A stretch of DNA of 22,107 nt, from positions 1 through 22,107 of the forward strand of contig CAZTAS010000096.1 in NCBI GenBank assembly GCA_964611635.1, read 5' to 3'. Every line of letters begins with the position of its first letter. The first letter of the stretch is position 1. The notes beneath the pieces were generated by a model. It searched no databases. It was not told the DNA's origin and was given only the letters and a program-made list of their open reading frames with translations. The DNA comes from JAFDED01 sp964611635 (GTDB lineage: Bacteria; Desulfobacterota; JAFDED01). Below are positions 14,281-21,646 of the stretch, in pieces. Made by a program: the position numbers and the translations under genes.

Positions 14281-15408
14281 TCAATTTACAGTGATTTCCA
14301 CTGAGTATTGTTTTAGCTTTTCTTCGTCCAGCTCAACACCCAGACCAGGCTTCTCGGATATCGTAATTGTACCGTCGACCAGTTGGATTGGTTCCGTGAC
14401 AATGTCATCCACAAAATACTCCATAGGGGTGCCATAACCAATGGGCTCCTCCACTTCTTTGGTGGCCGAAACAAAGTGATGGATTGCCGCGGTACCCACT
14501 CCAAATGTGTGCATGGAGCCGATGCTACATGCAAGACCGGCAGCCTCTGCCACTGCGGCGATTTTTTTTGAAAAATAAATGCCTCCTGACTTAACCAACT
14601 TCAGAGTGATGATATCCGCTGCCTTTCGCTTGACCACCTGCATAGCATCGACGAGGTTCGTGACCATTTCGTCTGCAGCTATCGGAGTGTCAATGGCTGC
14701 GGTTACAGCGGCCATCCCTTCCCAGTCCCACCAAGGGCACGGCTGCTCAACCATCTCTAGATGATATTGTTCCATCGCCCGCAAAGTGGGGATTGCGATG
14801 TGAGCTGGATATCCCTGATTCGGGTCCAGCTCCAAAGGAAAATCTTCACCTACGGCCTTTCGCACTGCCTGCACTCGACGGATGTCCTCTTTGGGGTTGA
14901 GGCTGCCTTTCACCGTAAGAATCCGATATCCTGTCTCTTTGAGCTGCAAGGCCCGATCCGCCATCTCCTCAGGGCTCCCCAATCCGATAGACCTGCCGGT
15001 AGTGAGGGTCTTTCGCCCGCATCCCCCAATCAACTGGCAAAGGGGAACACCAAGAGCTTTACCCATTATGTCATAGAGTGCGTGGTCGATGGCGGCCTTG
15101 GAATAAAGCATCCCATATTTGCCATGAGTCACACCCTCCAGCTTCTGCATGATGCCATCGATTTGGAAAGGGTCTTCTCCAAGTATCATGGGGCCCATGG
15201 TCTTCCGGAGGGCCAATGTGATTGCCTCTTGACTCTCTCCTGTGCGATCCGGGATGATAACAGCAGCCTCACCCAACCCAACAATGCCCTCATCGGTATG
15301 AATTTTGATGATCACATGTTTACCTTCTCGCGCAAGACCAGTGGAGATCTGGAACGGCTTTTTGTATGGTATGCTAACCGGATAAACACTAATTTTTATG
15401 ATCCTCAT
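14281..15408 (-). CDS. Mandelate racemase/muconate lactonizing enzyme family protein
   Basis: A 375-residue enolase-superfamily enzyme with an N-terminal capping domain (about 1-125) and a TIM-like barrel. Metal ligands are intact: D195 in LELDPNQGY, E221 in MVEQP, and D246 in IAADE. Lysines suited to acid/base chemistry are K167 on the second strand and K270/K273 in ITLKLVKSGG on the sixth, which places it in the MLE-like subgroup (cycloisomerases, dipeptide epimerases, o-succinylbenzoate synthases). The usual K-x-K reads T165-V-K167, so the first lysine is lost. ATG 15408 is preceded on its own strand by GGAGGAAAA. It is the only reverse-strand gene here, convergent with the M29-like gene and divergent from the amidohydrolase. 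Reaction: probably abstraction of an alpha-proton next to a carboxylate; substrate unknown. Confidence 0.88.
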   Translation of the reverse strand: MRIIKISVYPVSIPYKKPFQISTGLAREGKHVIIKIHTDEGIVGLGEAAVIIPDRTGESQEAITLALRKTMGPMILGEDPFQIDGIMQKLEGVTHGKYGMLYSKAAIDHALYDIMGKALGVPLCQLIGGCGRKTLTTGRSIGLGSPEEMADRALQLKETGYRILTVKGSLNPKEDIRRVQAVRKAVGEDFPLELDPNQGYPAHIAIPTLRAMEQYHLEMVEQPCPWWDWEGMAAVTAAIDTPIAADEMVTNLVDAMQVVKRKAADIITLKLVKSGGIYFSKKIAAVAEAAGLACSIGSMHTFGVGTAAIHHFVSATKEVEEPIGYGTPMEYFVDDIVTEPIQLVDGTITISEKPGLGVELDEEKLKQYSVEITVN

Positions 15409-15526
15409 CGGTTTTCCTCCATTGCATCATATATTGAGATTTTTTATTAATGGCAATGTGCGTTCATAAATGGGATAAATAAAAACGCTCCGCGAATCTG
15501 ATTTGAGATTGCTGCCTTCTACAATT

Positions 15527-15556
15527 TATTTAGCTTATGAAGTGTAGTGTGGTCAA
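15527..15556 (-). promoter_or_regulatory. Possible promoter of the MR/MLE gene
   Basis: Read on the reverse strand, TTGACC (complement of 15551-15556) is followed after 18 nt by TAAATA (complement of 15527-15532). It would give a leader of over 100 nt, and it lies 34 nt from the 15590-15608 palindrome. Support is modest. Confidence 0.3.
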
Positions 15557-15589
15557 ATGAAATTTCTTTCGCTTCTCTATTCCCAGTAA

Positions 15590-15608
15590 AATTCAGCCGG
15601 GCTGAATT
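15590..15608. promoter_or_regulatory. Perfect 19-bp palindrome in the divergent intergenic region
   Basis: AATTCAGCCGGGCTGAATT is a perfect 9-1-9 palindrome, located between the divergently read MR/MLE gene and the amidohydrolase gene. Neither gene ends here, so a terminator role is unlikely; a dimeric regulator controlling both directions is the natural reading. The 373-nt gap 15409-15781 otherwise holds only the two promoters listed. Confidence 0.55.
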
Positions 15609-15681
15609 CTTTCCCTCCTCTAAAATAGCCAATATTATTACCATTGTTTCCCATTGTTAAAGATTAAAAAGTTTTTATCCT

Positions 15682-15725
15682 ATATCCAATTTTTTATTGA
15701 CTTTTATGAGACTGAAAGTTAATGT
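15682..15725 (+). promoter_or_regulatory. Promoter of the amidohydrolase gene, with shared upstream box
   Basis: TTGACT (15697-15702), a 17-nt spacer and TAATGT (15720-15725) form the promoter. The 24 nt at 15682-15705 differ at only two positions from 318-341 ahead of the hydratase operon. Because the -10 covers the ATG at 15722, that codon cannot be the usual start of the protein. Confidence 0.55.
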
Positions 15726-15781
15726 CAAAATCTATTTGGATTAAATTTTTCTGGTTACATAGGGCAGAAAGGAGAATTTTC

Positions 15782-16660
15782 ATGATCATCGATATGCGTT
15801 GTCGGCCCCCGCCAAAAGAATACATCGAGTATTTCTCTATTATGCAGAAGCCAGAGGAGCGACCCGAAGCCCACCGAAAGGGTTCGATGGAGCTGTTTTT
15901 TGTGGAGATGAAAGCGGCGGGTATTACCCAGGCTGTGGCGGCGGCCGGTTCTAACCCGGGACTTCGGCTGGGGAAAAAGGAAATACCCCCGCGGAAAATC
16001 TCCAACGAGCACGCTGCAGAGGTTCAGAATCAATATCCCGAGCGGATCATCGCCGTGGGCGGCGTTGACGCAGGGGGCGTTTTTCATGATCCTTTGAAAG
16101 AGATCGAGAATTGTAAGAAGCTGGGTATCAAGGGGATATTTATCGAGCCGGGTCGATCTCCGGGGTGCTATCTGAATGACTCCCGCCTCTACCCCATTTA
16201 CCAGAAGTGCCAAGACGTGGGGATGTTCATCAACCCACAGACCTCAGGCCCTCTCGGGGGTGCGAACATCGATTATGCCAATCCCAAGTACATCGACCAG
16301 GTGGCCCAAGACTTTCCGGATCTGACCATAATTTGCTGCCATGGATGCTGGCCCTATATTCACGAGATGATTGCAGTGGCCATGCGGCGGCCTAACCTTT
16401 ACACTTCCCCGGATATCTACGTCCGATCTGCAGGATCCAATCACTGGGTGGAAGCGGCCAACTCTGAATTCCGGGCAGGGGGGTCTCCTTTCGCGGATAA
16501 GATGATTTTCGGGACGGCTTATCCTTATGCTGACATGGCGAATTATACCAAGTGGTTCCTTTCCTTACCGTGGAAGGATGAGGCCCTGGAGAAGATCCTT
16601 TACAAAAACGCCAGCAAGGCCATGGGACTGGATCTCAGTAAGTACCCTGCTTCCTGGTAA
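15782..16660 (+). CDS. Amidohydrolase_2-like TIM-barrel protein lacking most metal ligands
   Basis: A 292-residue protein with the amidohydrolase-2 fold, the family that includes 4-oxalomesaconate hydratase, pyrone-dicarboxylate lactonase and ACMSD-type decarboxylases. The usual opening I-I-D-x-H-x-H reads I-I-D-M-R-C-R (R6, R8). The strand-5 His is replaced within FINPQTSG, and the strand-8 F-G-S-D-Y-P reads F-G-T-A-Y-P (A246). Only the strand-6 His survives, in CCHGCWP (H187). The overall fold pattern is otherwise normal, so this looks like a selected change rather than decay. AAGGAG (15769-15774) lies 7 nt before ATG 15782, which also restores the family's N-terminus; the ATG at 15722 lies in the promoter. 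It is either a metal-free enzyme or a non-catalytic partner. It is read alone or with the carboxyltransferase 200 nt downstream. Confidence 0.83.
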   Translation: MIIDMRCRPPPKEYIEYFSIMQKPEERPEAHRKGSMELFFVEMKAAGITQAVAAAGSNPGLRLGKKEIPPRKISNEHAAEVQNQYPERIIAVGGVDAGGVFHDPLKEIENCKKLGIKGIFIEPGRSPGCYLNDSRLYPIYQKCQDVGMFINPQTSGPLGGANIDYANPKYIDQVAQDFPDLTIICCHGCWPYIHEMIAVAMRRPNLYTSPDIYVRSAGSNHWVEAANSEFRAGGSPFADKMIFGTAYPYADMANYTKWFLSLPWKDEALEKILYKNASKAMGLDLSKYPASW

Positions 16661-16700
16661 GAGGAGGTGAAGATTACCACGGCTTCATGTTCTGAATTGT

Positions 16701-16727
16701 AAGAAAAGCCACCGGTCAGCTTTTTTT
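16701..16727 (+). terminator. Possible intrinsic terminator after the amidohydrolase gene
   Basis: AAGAAAAGC (16701-16709) can pair with GCTTTTTTT (16719-16727) across a 9-nt loop that itself contains the palindrome ACCGGT. The stem is A/T-rich with one G-U pair, and the T run doubles as the tail. Termination here would separate the amidohydrolase from the next operon. Efficiency is doubtful. Confidence 0.4.
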
Positions 16728-16860
16728 CCTTTTACTATGGGCAGAGGCCTAAGGTTCTTATATTAAGTAAGCCGTGGTTTTCCTCCAGAACTACCATATA
16801 AATGTTATGCTTTCAAACAATTACCACGTCTTAATGATCACACCGCGAGGATGATAGCTC

Positions 16861-18408
16861 ATGGAAATGAATCGAGGATTGCAAAAACTTGATGAGCTCA
16901 AGACTAGAGCCAAGCTTGGTGGCGGCAAGGACAAGCTGGAAAAGTTGCGCCAGGAGGGAAAGCTGACGGCGTGGGAGCGCATCGAGAGCTTGGTGGATCG
17001 GGGCAGCTTCCTGGAGTTGAACACGCTGGCTGAGATGATGCCCACAGAATTCGGTTCAGCCCCCAAGCCCGTGCCGGGCGATGGCGTAGTGACAGGCTTC
17101 GGGAAAGTGGGTGGCAGACAGGTGGCGCTCTTCGCCCATGACCGAACTGTCATGGGCGGTTCACTTGGAAACGTCCAGGCCGCTAAGATTGCCACAGTGC
17201 TCAAGAAAGCCAGGGAGATGGGTATCCCGGTGATTGGCTTACAGGACTCTGTGGGGGCAAGAATTCAGGAAGGGAATAAGAATGTCGGCTTTGATGCCAT
17301 TTTCCGAGCCATTACTCGTTCCTCAGGCATCATTCCACAAATATCGGCAATATTCGGTACCTGCGCTGGTGGTGTTGCGTATGCTTCCGGTCTTATGGAC
17401 TTTGTCCTGATGGTCCGAAAAAAAAGTCATCTCTTCATCACAGGGCCCGGTGTCATAAGTGCCGTGACCCACGAGGAGATCGACGTTGAAGGGCTGGGCG
17501 GGGCGGATATTCACATGGACAAGAGTGGGGTTTGCGACCTGGTGGAGAAGGATGATGCCGGTTGCATAGCACTGATTCAGAAACTCTTGGGATATCTTCC
17601 GGATAGCTGCTATCAATTGCCTCCGGATACTCCCATCCATGACGATCCGGGCCGAACAAACGATGAGCTTGCAGATCTTATACCTTCCGATCCTCGCATG
17701 TATTATGATGTCCGCAAGGTAATATCGAACATTGTGGACAATCAAGAATTCCTGGAGATCAAGCCGCGGTTCGCCAGGAACATTGTCGTGGGTTTTTGTC
17801 GGCTGGCCGGTAAGGTACTGGGTGTGGTGGCCAACCAACCGCGACATCTGGCAGGGTCCCTGGATGTGGATGGATCAGACAAGGCGGCTCGATTCATCCG
17901 CTTCTGCGACTGCTTTCATATCCCTATCCTGACGCTGGTGGATGTCCCTGGATTCTTGCCCGGTGTTGATCAGGAACACAGAGGAATTATCCGCCACGGG
18001 GCGAAGATGCTTTATGCATACGCCGAGTCCGATGTGCCTAAGATCACTTTGATCCTCAGGAAAAATTACGGCGGCGGTAAACAGGCCATGTGCAGCAAGC
18101 CCATAGGTTCGGACCTTGTCCTGGCGTGGCCTACAGCAGAGTTGGCGGTCATGGGCGCCGAGGGGGCAGTGAACGTGATCTGCCGCCGGGAAATCAGTCA
18201 ATCTGATGACCCCGAGCAGACACGCCAGAGTTTAATCCGCGAATACGAAGAAATTTTCGGAGGCCCCTTCGAGTCTGCTCGAAAGATGTATGTCGACGAC
18301 GTTATTCATCCCCAGGACACACGTCGGATTCTAATTAGGGCCTTTGAGATTCTGATACATAAGCGCTTCTCACATCTCAAGCGTATGCACGGTAACATGC
18401 CAGTTTAA
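16861..18408 (+). CDS. Acyl-CoA carboxyltransferase subunit (PccB/MmdA family)
   Basis: A 515-residue biotin-dependent carboxyltransferase with two crotonase-like halves. The first half shows VMGGSLGNVQAAK, the oxyanion loop GTCAGGVAYASG (166-177) and a CoA-binding region. The second shows DVPGFLPGVDQEHRGIIRHGAKMLYAYAE, RKNYGGGKQAM and AWPTAELAVMGAEGAVNVI. The loop usually reading YGGAY is YGGGK here. It transfers CO2 between carboxybiotin and an acyl-CoA; relatives work in propionyl-CoA carboxylase or in sodium-pumping methylmalonyl- or glutaconyl-CoA decarboxylases. No biotin carboxylase, biotin carrier or membrane decarboxylase subunit is in the window, so these must lie elsewhere. ATG 16861 has GAGGAT about 9 nt ahead; ATG 16867 is possible. 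It is followed 50 nt later by a CoA-transferase, which would make its acyl-CoA substrate. Confidence 0.9.
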   Translation: MEMNRGLQKLDELKTRAKLGGGKDKLEKLRQEGKLTAWERIESLVDRGSFLELNTLAEMMPTEFGSAPKPVPGDGVVTGFGKVGGRQVALFAHDRTVMGGSLGNVQAAKIATVLKKAREMGIPVIGLQDSVGARIQEGNKNVGFDAIFRAITRSSGIIPQISAIFGTCAGGVAYASGLMDFVLMVRKKSHLFITGPGVISAVTHEEIDVEGLGGADIHMDKSGVCDLVEKDDAGCIALIQKLLGYLPDSCYQLPPDTPIHDDPGRTNDELADLIPSDPRMYYDVRKVISNIVDNQEFLEIKPRFARNIVVGFCRLAGKVLGVVANQPRHLAGSLDVDGSDKAARFIRFCDCFHIPILTLVDVPGFLPGVDQEHRGIIRHGAKMLYAYAESDVPKITLILRKNYGGGKQAMCSKPIGSDLVLAWPTAELAVMGAEGAVNVICRREISQSDDPEQTRQSLIREYEEIFGGPFESARKMYVDDVIHPQDTRRILIRAFEILIHKRFSHLKRMHGNMPV

Positions 18409-18458
18409 GGACAACTTATTCTCGAGATACACGATAGTACTTGAAGGAGGAAAAAATT

Positions 18459-19649
18459 ATGGATTTGCCCCTGAAGGGAGTTCGTGTCCTGGATTTGACA
18501 CACGTTTTAACCGGGCCATACTGCACCCAGATTTTAGGCGATCTCGGAGCGGAAGTTATCAAGATCGAAAGACCCGGGGTGGGCGATCAGACCCGGAGAA
18601 TGCCGCCCTATTTTGTCAATGAACAGAGCGCTTACTTCTTGTCGCTAAACAGAAATAAAAAAAGCCTGACCCTCGACCTCAAAAGCCCCGAAGGGAAAGA
18701 GATATTCTTCAGCTTGGTCAAAATCTCGGATGTGGTGATTAACAATTTCCGCGTGGGTACAATGGAAAACCTGGGCCTTGGTTACGATGAGCTAAGCAAG
18801 ATCAACCCCCGAATTATCTGGGCCGCTATCTCGGGATATGGCCTGACGGGTCCTTACAAGGATCGGCCTTCTTACGATATCATCATCCAGGCTATGGGCG
18901 GAGTGATGAGCTATACCGGAGAGCCGGAGGGGCCGCCCGTGCGGTGCGGCACTCCCATCGGGGATCTGGGTGGATCGGCTTTTGCCGTCATTGGCATTGT
19001 CAGCGCCCTTTATCAGCGCTCAATCACGCAAAAGGGGCAGGTGGTGGATATCAGCCTCCTGGACGTGCAGATCGCCCTCAATACATATAGAGGTAAATAT
19101 TATTTCGTTGCTGGAGAGGTGGCCAAACCGGTTGGAACCGCCCACGTCAGCAGTGTCCCCTTGCGAGCCTATCGCACAAAGGACAGCTGGGTCGTTATCG
19201 AGGCGTTTATGGAGCATTTCTGGCAGGCCCTTTGCAAATCCATGGGAATTGAGCAGGTGGCCCATGATGAACGGTATAACTCTCGGGTCAAGCGGCTGGA
19301 GCACCGGGAGGAAGTGGACCGGATCCTGGAGGAGAGATTCCTGACCAAGACCACCGATGAATGGATGGAGCTTTTTCTCCAGTATGAAATCCCCGCCGGC
19401 CCCATCAATACTCTGGACAAGGCCTTTGCAGACCCACATGTATTATCCCGGGAAATGGTTGTGGAAATTGACCATCCTGTGGCCGGGAAGCTAAAGGATT
19501 TGGGCAATCCGGTTAAGTTGTCCGGTGCTGGGGACACCGTCTACAACCCACCACCGCTGCTGGGCCAGCACAGCGAGGAAATCTTGCGCGATCTGCTCGG
19601 CTACGGCCCTGAAAAGATAGAGGATCTTCGCAAATCTAAGGTCATTTGA
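18459..19649 (+). CDS. Family III CoA-transferase (CaiB/BaiF family)
   Basis: A 396-residue cytosolic enzyme that moves CoA between two carboxylic acids through an aspartyl-CoA intermediate. The opening LKGVRVLDLTHVLTGPYCTQ and the stretch GAEVIKIERPGVGDQTR are diagnostic. The catalytic Asp is D169 in TPIGDLGGSAFA, the same residue number as in formyl-CoA transferase. The helical insert and C-terminal LGQHSEEILRDLLGY complete a full-length protein. AAGGAGG (18444-18450) precedes ATG 18459 by 8 nt; the upstream TTG at 18441 abuts that site and is not a start. It is in an operon with the carboxyltransferase (50-nt gap), so it probably activates the acid that is then carboxylated or decarboxylated. 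Donor and acceptor cannot be read from sequence. Confidence 0.92.
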   Translation: MDLPLKGVRVLDLTHVLTGPYCTQILGDLGAEVIKIERPGVGDQTRRMPPYFVNEQSAYFLSLNRNKKSLTLDLKSPEGKEIFFSLVKISDVVINNFRVGTMENLGLGYDELSKINPRIIWAAISGYGLTGPYKDRPSYDIIIQAMGGVMSYTGEPEGPPVRCGTPIGDLGGSAFAVIGIVSALYQRSITQKGQVVDISLLDVQIALNTYRGKYYFVAGEVAKPVGTAHVSSVPLRAYRTKDSWVVIEAFMEHFWQALCKSMGIEQVAHDERYNSRVKRLEHREEVDRILEERFLTKTTDEWMELFLQYEIPAGPINTLDKAFADPHVLSREMVVEIDHPVAGKLKDLGNPVKLSGAGDTVYNPPPLLGQHSEEILRDLLGYGPEKIEDLRKSKVI

Positions 19650-20050
19650 TGTCGAAAAGCGCGCGCATAATTGGGCCATTAACAGGGACTTTGTAATTTT
19701 TGGGACAGTATACTTAATTATTGACAGTTAATATAGTTTCATTTATGCCATTTTGTGGTTAGAGTTGCTAGGATAGTAGCGTCAGGATTAACTCATCAAT
19801 TACTCAATATAATTAAATATACTGTTTCCAAAACTCGCTGTGATAGGCTTACAACAGAATCGTGGATAGTGTTCTGATTAATGATATGGGCTGAAGAAAA
19901 GTCGCTGTATTGAATTTGGCATTTCCAAATCAGTGAGCATCTAAATCTATGGAGCCAGAATGGGTGCTTTTTGGCCGCTAGCATATCTTTCTTAAAATCG
20001 GAAAGACTGATATTTCCTGTTTATTTTTGCTCTCTAAGGAATGGGCTATC
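19650..20050. other. 400-nt AT-rich spacer
   Basis: No gene is supported. It contains TTGACA (19721-19726) with a weak TATGCC 17 nt later, a possible promoter for the next gene but with a leader near 300 nt. No T-tailed hairpin marks the end of the CoA-transferase operon. The change from G+C-richer catabolic DNA to AT-rich DNA occurs in this spacer. Confidence 0.4.
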
Positions 20051-21442
20051 ATGAAAGAAAAGGAGCCAAAAAAGATCTTAGACAAGGCGACAATTCTTAA
20101 TATTGAGGGAGCAAAAAATACTAAGAGTGAGACAAGAACTCTTGGCGAAGTTGAGTTAAAGTATGTCTCATTGGATGATTATATCCACATAATGGAGCAT
20201 CTGAAGAAGATCAAAGATGGCAGAGAATTTACTGCCCAGGTAATCCATCATCAAATGATAAGGCCTGAAATATCCTTAGAGAAATTCCTTGGAGTCCCAG
20301 ATAATGAGCTTCAAAAGCTTGCAAGGGATTATGTTGCAAAGGAAGATTGGCTGTTCAAATATTTCAATGAAACCACCGATCCTGAGTTCTTTATCAATTT
20401 TAGGAAAGCAATTGAAGAACGGCACTCTAAAGTGGCGGAACTTCTCAAATCAAAACTTGAGCCCCTCATCAGATCAGCCAAAAGGACTTTGGACACCTTC
20501 CACAGGCAATACCCGCATATTCATGCATTGAGGATGCAATTACCGTCTCTAAAAATAGACTTGGGTACATCGTTATCTAACTTTTTTCGCCAGCTTGAGA
20601 AATCGCAACTGAGAATTGCCGAATCGGTCGCATCGGTAGTCAGACAATGGGAATCATCGATCCGCACGATATCGGAAGCTCTGAGCCCGCAGATAGAACT
20701 GTGGCAGAAGTGGCTCGAAAAAAACAGGTCGATTTTTCAGAATATCGCAATCTATTTGGAAGAGTTTGAGAGACTGTACAGGATTACCGAGAAGGAAGCG
20801 GTCAGGATACTGAGAAAACACAAGTGGCTCATAACCCCTTCATTGCCTGCCAACTTCCTTTATCATGTGGTGAGAATTGGCAAGAGGAGAGGAAACCAGA
20901 GGGGCGCTATAAATAGTTTATTTGTTGAATATTTCCTCGCAGACGAATGCAAAAATCTGGAGATCCTCGTTGATAGCTGGAAGGGGAACCCTTTATTCCA
21001 GCCAAGACTTAAAATACTTAGGGATTGTGTTTCTGTAATTAAGGAAGCTGATGGTAAATTCAATCCGTCGAACTTCGTTCTTCCCACCCTGATAGCTCAG
21101 ATTGATGGGATTAGGATAGAATTTATGGACAGGAATGGAATCAATTTTTGGGTGAAAGATAAAAAATGGAAGCCCCTTTTCAAAGTTAAGACATCTAATG
21201 ACATAATACTTGATCTTGCTGGCGACATTTTCCTAGATATTCTTTTCCAGAAGTCAGTCCATGCTGCACCCTTGCAGATACCTTTCGTGTTCAATCGCCA
21301 CAAGATCCTGCATGGAGAGTATAAAAAATATGGCAGGATTGATAACACCATTCGGGCATTTCTTGTCTTGGATTTTTTGGCGTGTTTGAAATTAAACAAA
21401 AAGAGATATAATCATATTGGTCAAGAGGTAAGCGGTTTGTAA
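20051..21442 (+). CDS. Unrecognised protein with C-terminal HEPN-type R-H-x3-H motif
   Basis: A 463-residue soluble, strongly helical protein that I cannot assign to a named family. It has no signal peptide or membrane segment. Residues about 110-260 are rich in Lys, Glu, Leu and Gln and should form long helices. Near the end, F-N-R-H-K-I-L-H-G (R416 to H421), followed by a helix rich in Leu, Ala and Phe, matches the R-polar-x3-H motif of HEPN ribonucleases, where it forms the active site in a helical dimer. HEPN proteins are frequent in toxin-antitoxin, abortive-infection and other anti-phage systems, which suggests but does not prove a defence role. ATG 20051 is chosen, with AAGGA about 10 nt ahead; TTG 20027 has no site. 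Composition is AT-rich, and mobile-element debris lies next to it, consistent with transfer. No partner antitoxin gene is visible. Confidence 0.7.
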   Translation: MKEKEPKKILDKATILNIEGAKNTKSETRTLGEVELKYVSLDDYIHIMEHLKKIKDGREFTAQVIHHQMIRPEISLEKFLGVPDNELQKLARDYVAKEDWLFKYFNETTDPEFFINFRKAIEERHSKVAELLKSKLEPLIRSAKRTLDTFHRQYPHIHALRMQLPSLKIDLGTSLSNFFRQLEKSQLRIAESVASVVRQWESSIRTISEALSPQIELWQKWLEKNRSIFQNIAIYLEEFERLYRITEKEAVRILRKHKWLITPSLPANFLYHVVRIGKRRGNQRGAINSLFVEYFLADECKNLEILVDSWKGNPLFQPRLKILRDCVSVIKEADGKFNPSNFVLPTLIAQIDGIRIEFMDRNGINFWVKDKKWKPLFKVKTSNDIILDLAGDIFLDILFQKSVHAAPLQIPFVFNRHKILHGEYKKYGRIDNTIRAFLVLDFLACLKLNKKRYNHIGQEVSGL

Positions 21443-21548
21443 CGGTGAGAAATAAGAGCGCTTTCACCGGATTAAAAGTGGGCAACATATAGTTCCTTCT
21501 TTCCCTTCTGCATTTCCTTTGATCCTTGTTCTCCTTCCTCTACAAGAT

Positions 21549-21595
21549 TGTGGGCGGGTGGCCCACACATCTTGATGTGTGGGAGCCGAAGGCTC
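21549..21595. repeat. Competing hairpin block upstream of the Y1 transposase
   Basis: TGTGGGC (21549-21555) pairs with GCCCACA (21561-21567). The same region, CCCACACATC (21562-21571), pairs instead with GATGTGTGGG (21574-21583) in a perfect 10-bp arm with a TT centre. GAGCC-GAA-GGCTC (21583-21595) adds a third hairpin. The two larger folds exclude each other. Short hairpins next to a Y1 transposase gene fit REP-like or IS200/IS605-type end recognition structures. Confidence 0.6.
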
Positions 21596-21646
21596 AGGTT
21601 CTTTCTCTTCAAGGCATGAATAGATCACAATAGCACCCAAGCACCC

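Noticed and set aside
14761..15450. Forward 229-residue frame antisense to the MR/MLE gene
   Set aside because: The reverse-strand gene has complete enolase-superfamily motifs; this frame is its shadow.
15722..15781. Longer N-terminus for the amidohydrolase
   Set aside because: The ATG at 15722 lies in the -10 box and has no ribosome site; ATG 15782 has AAGGAG and restores the family's I-I-D opening.
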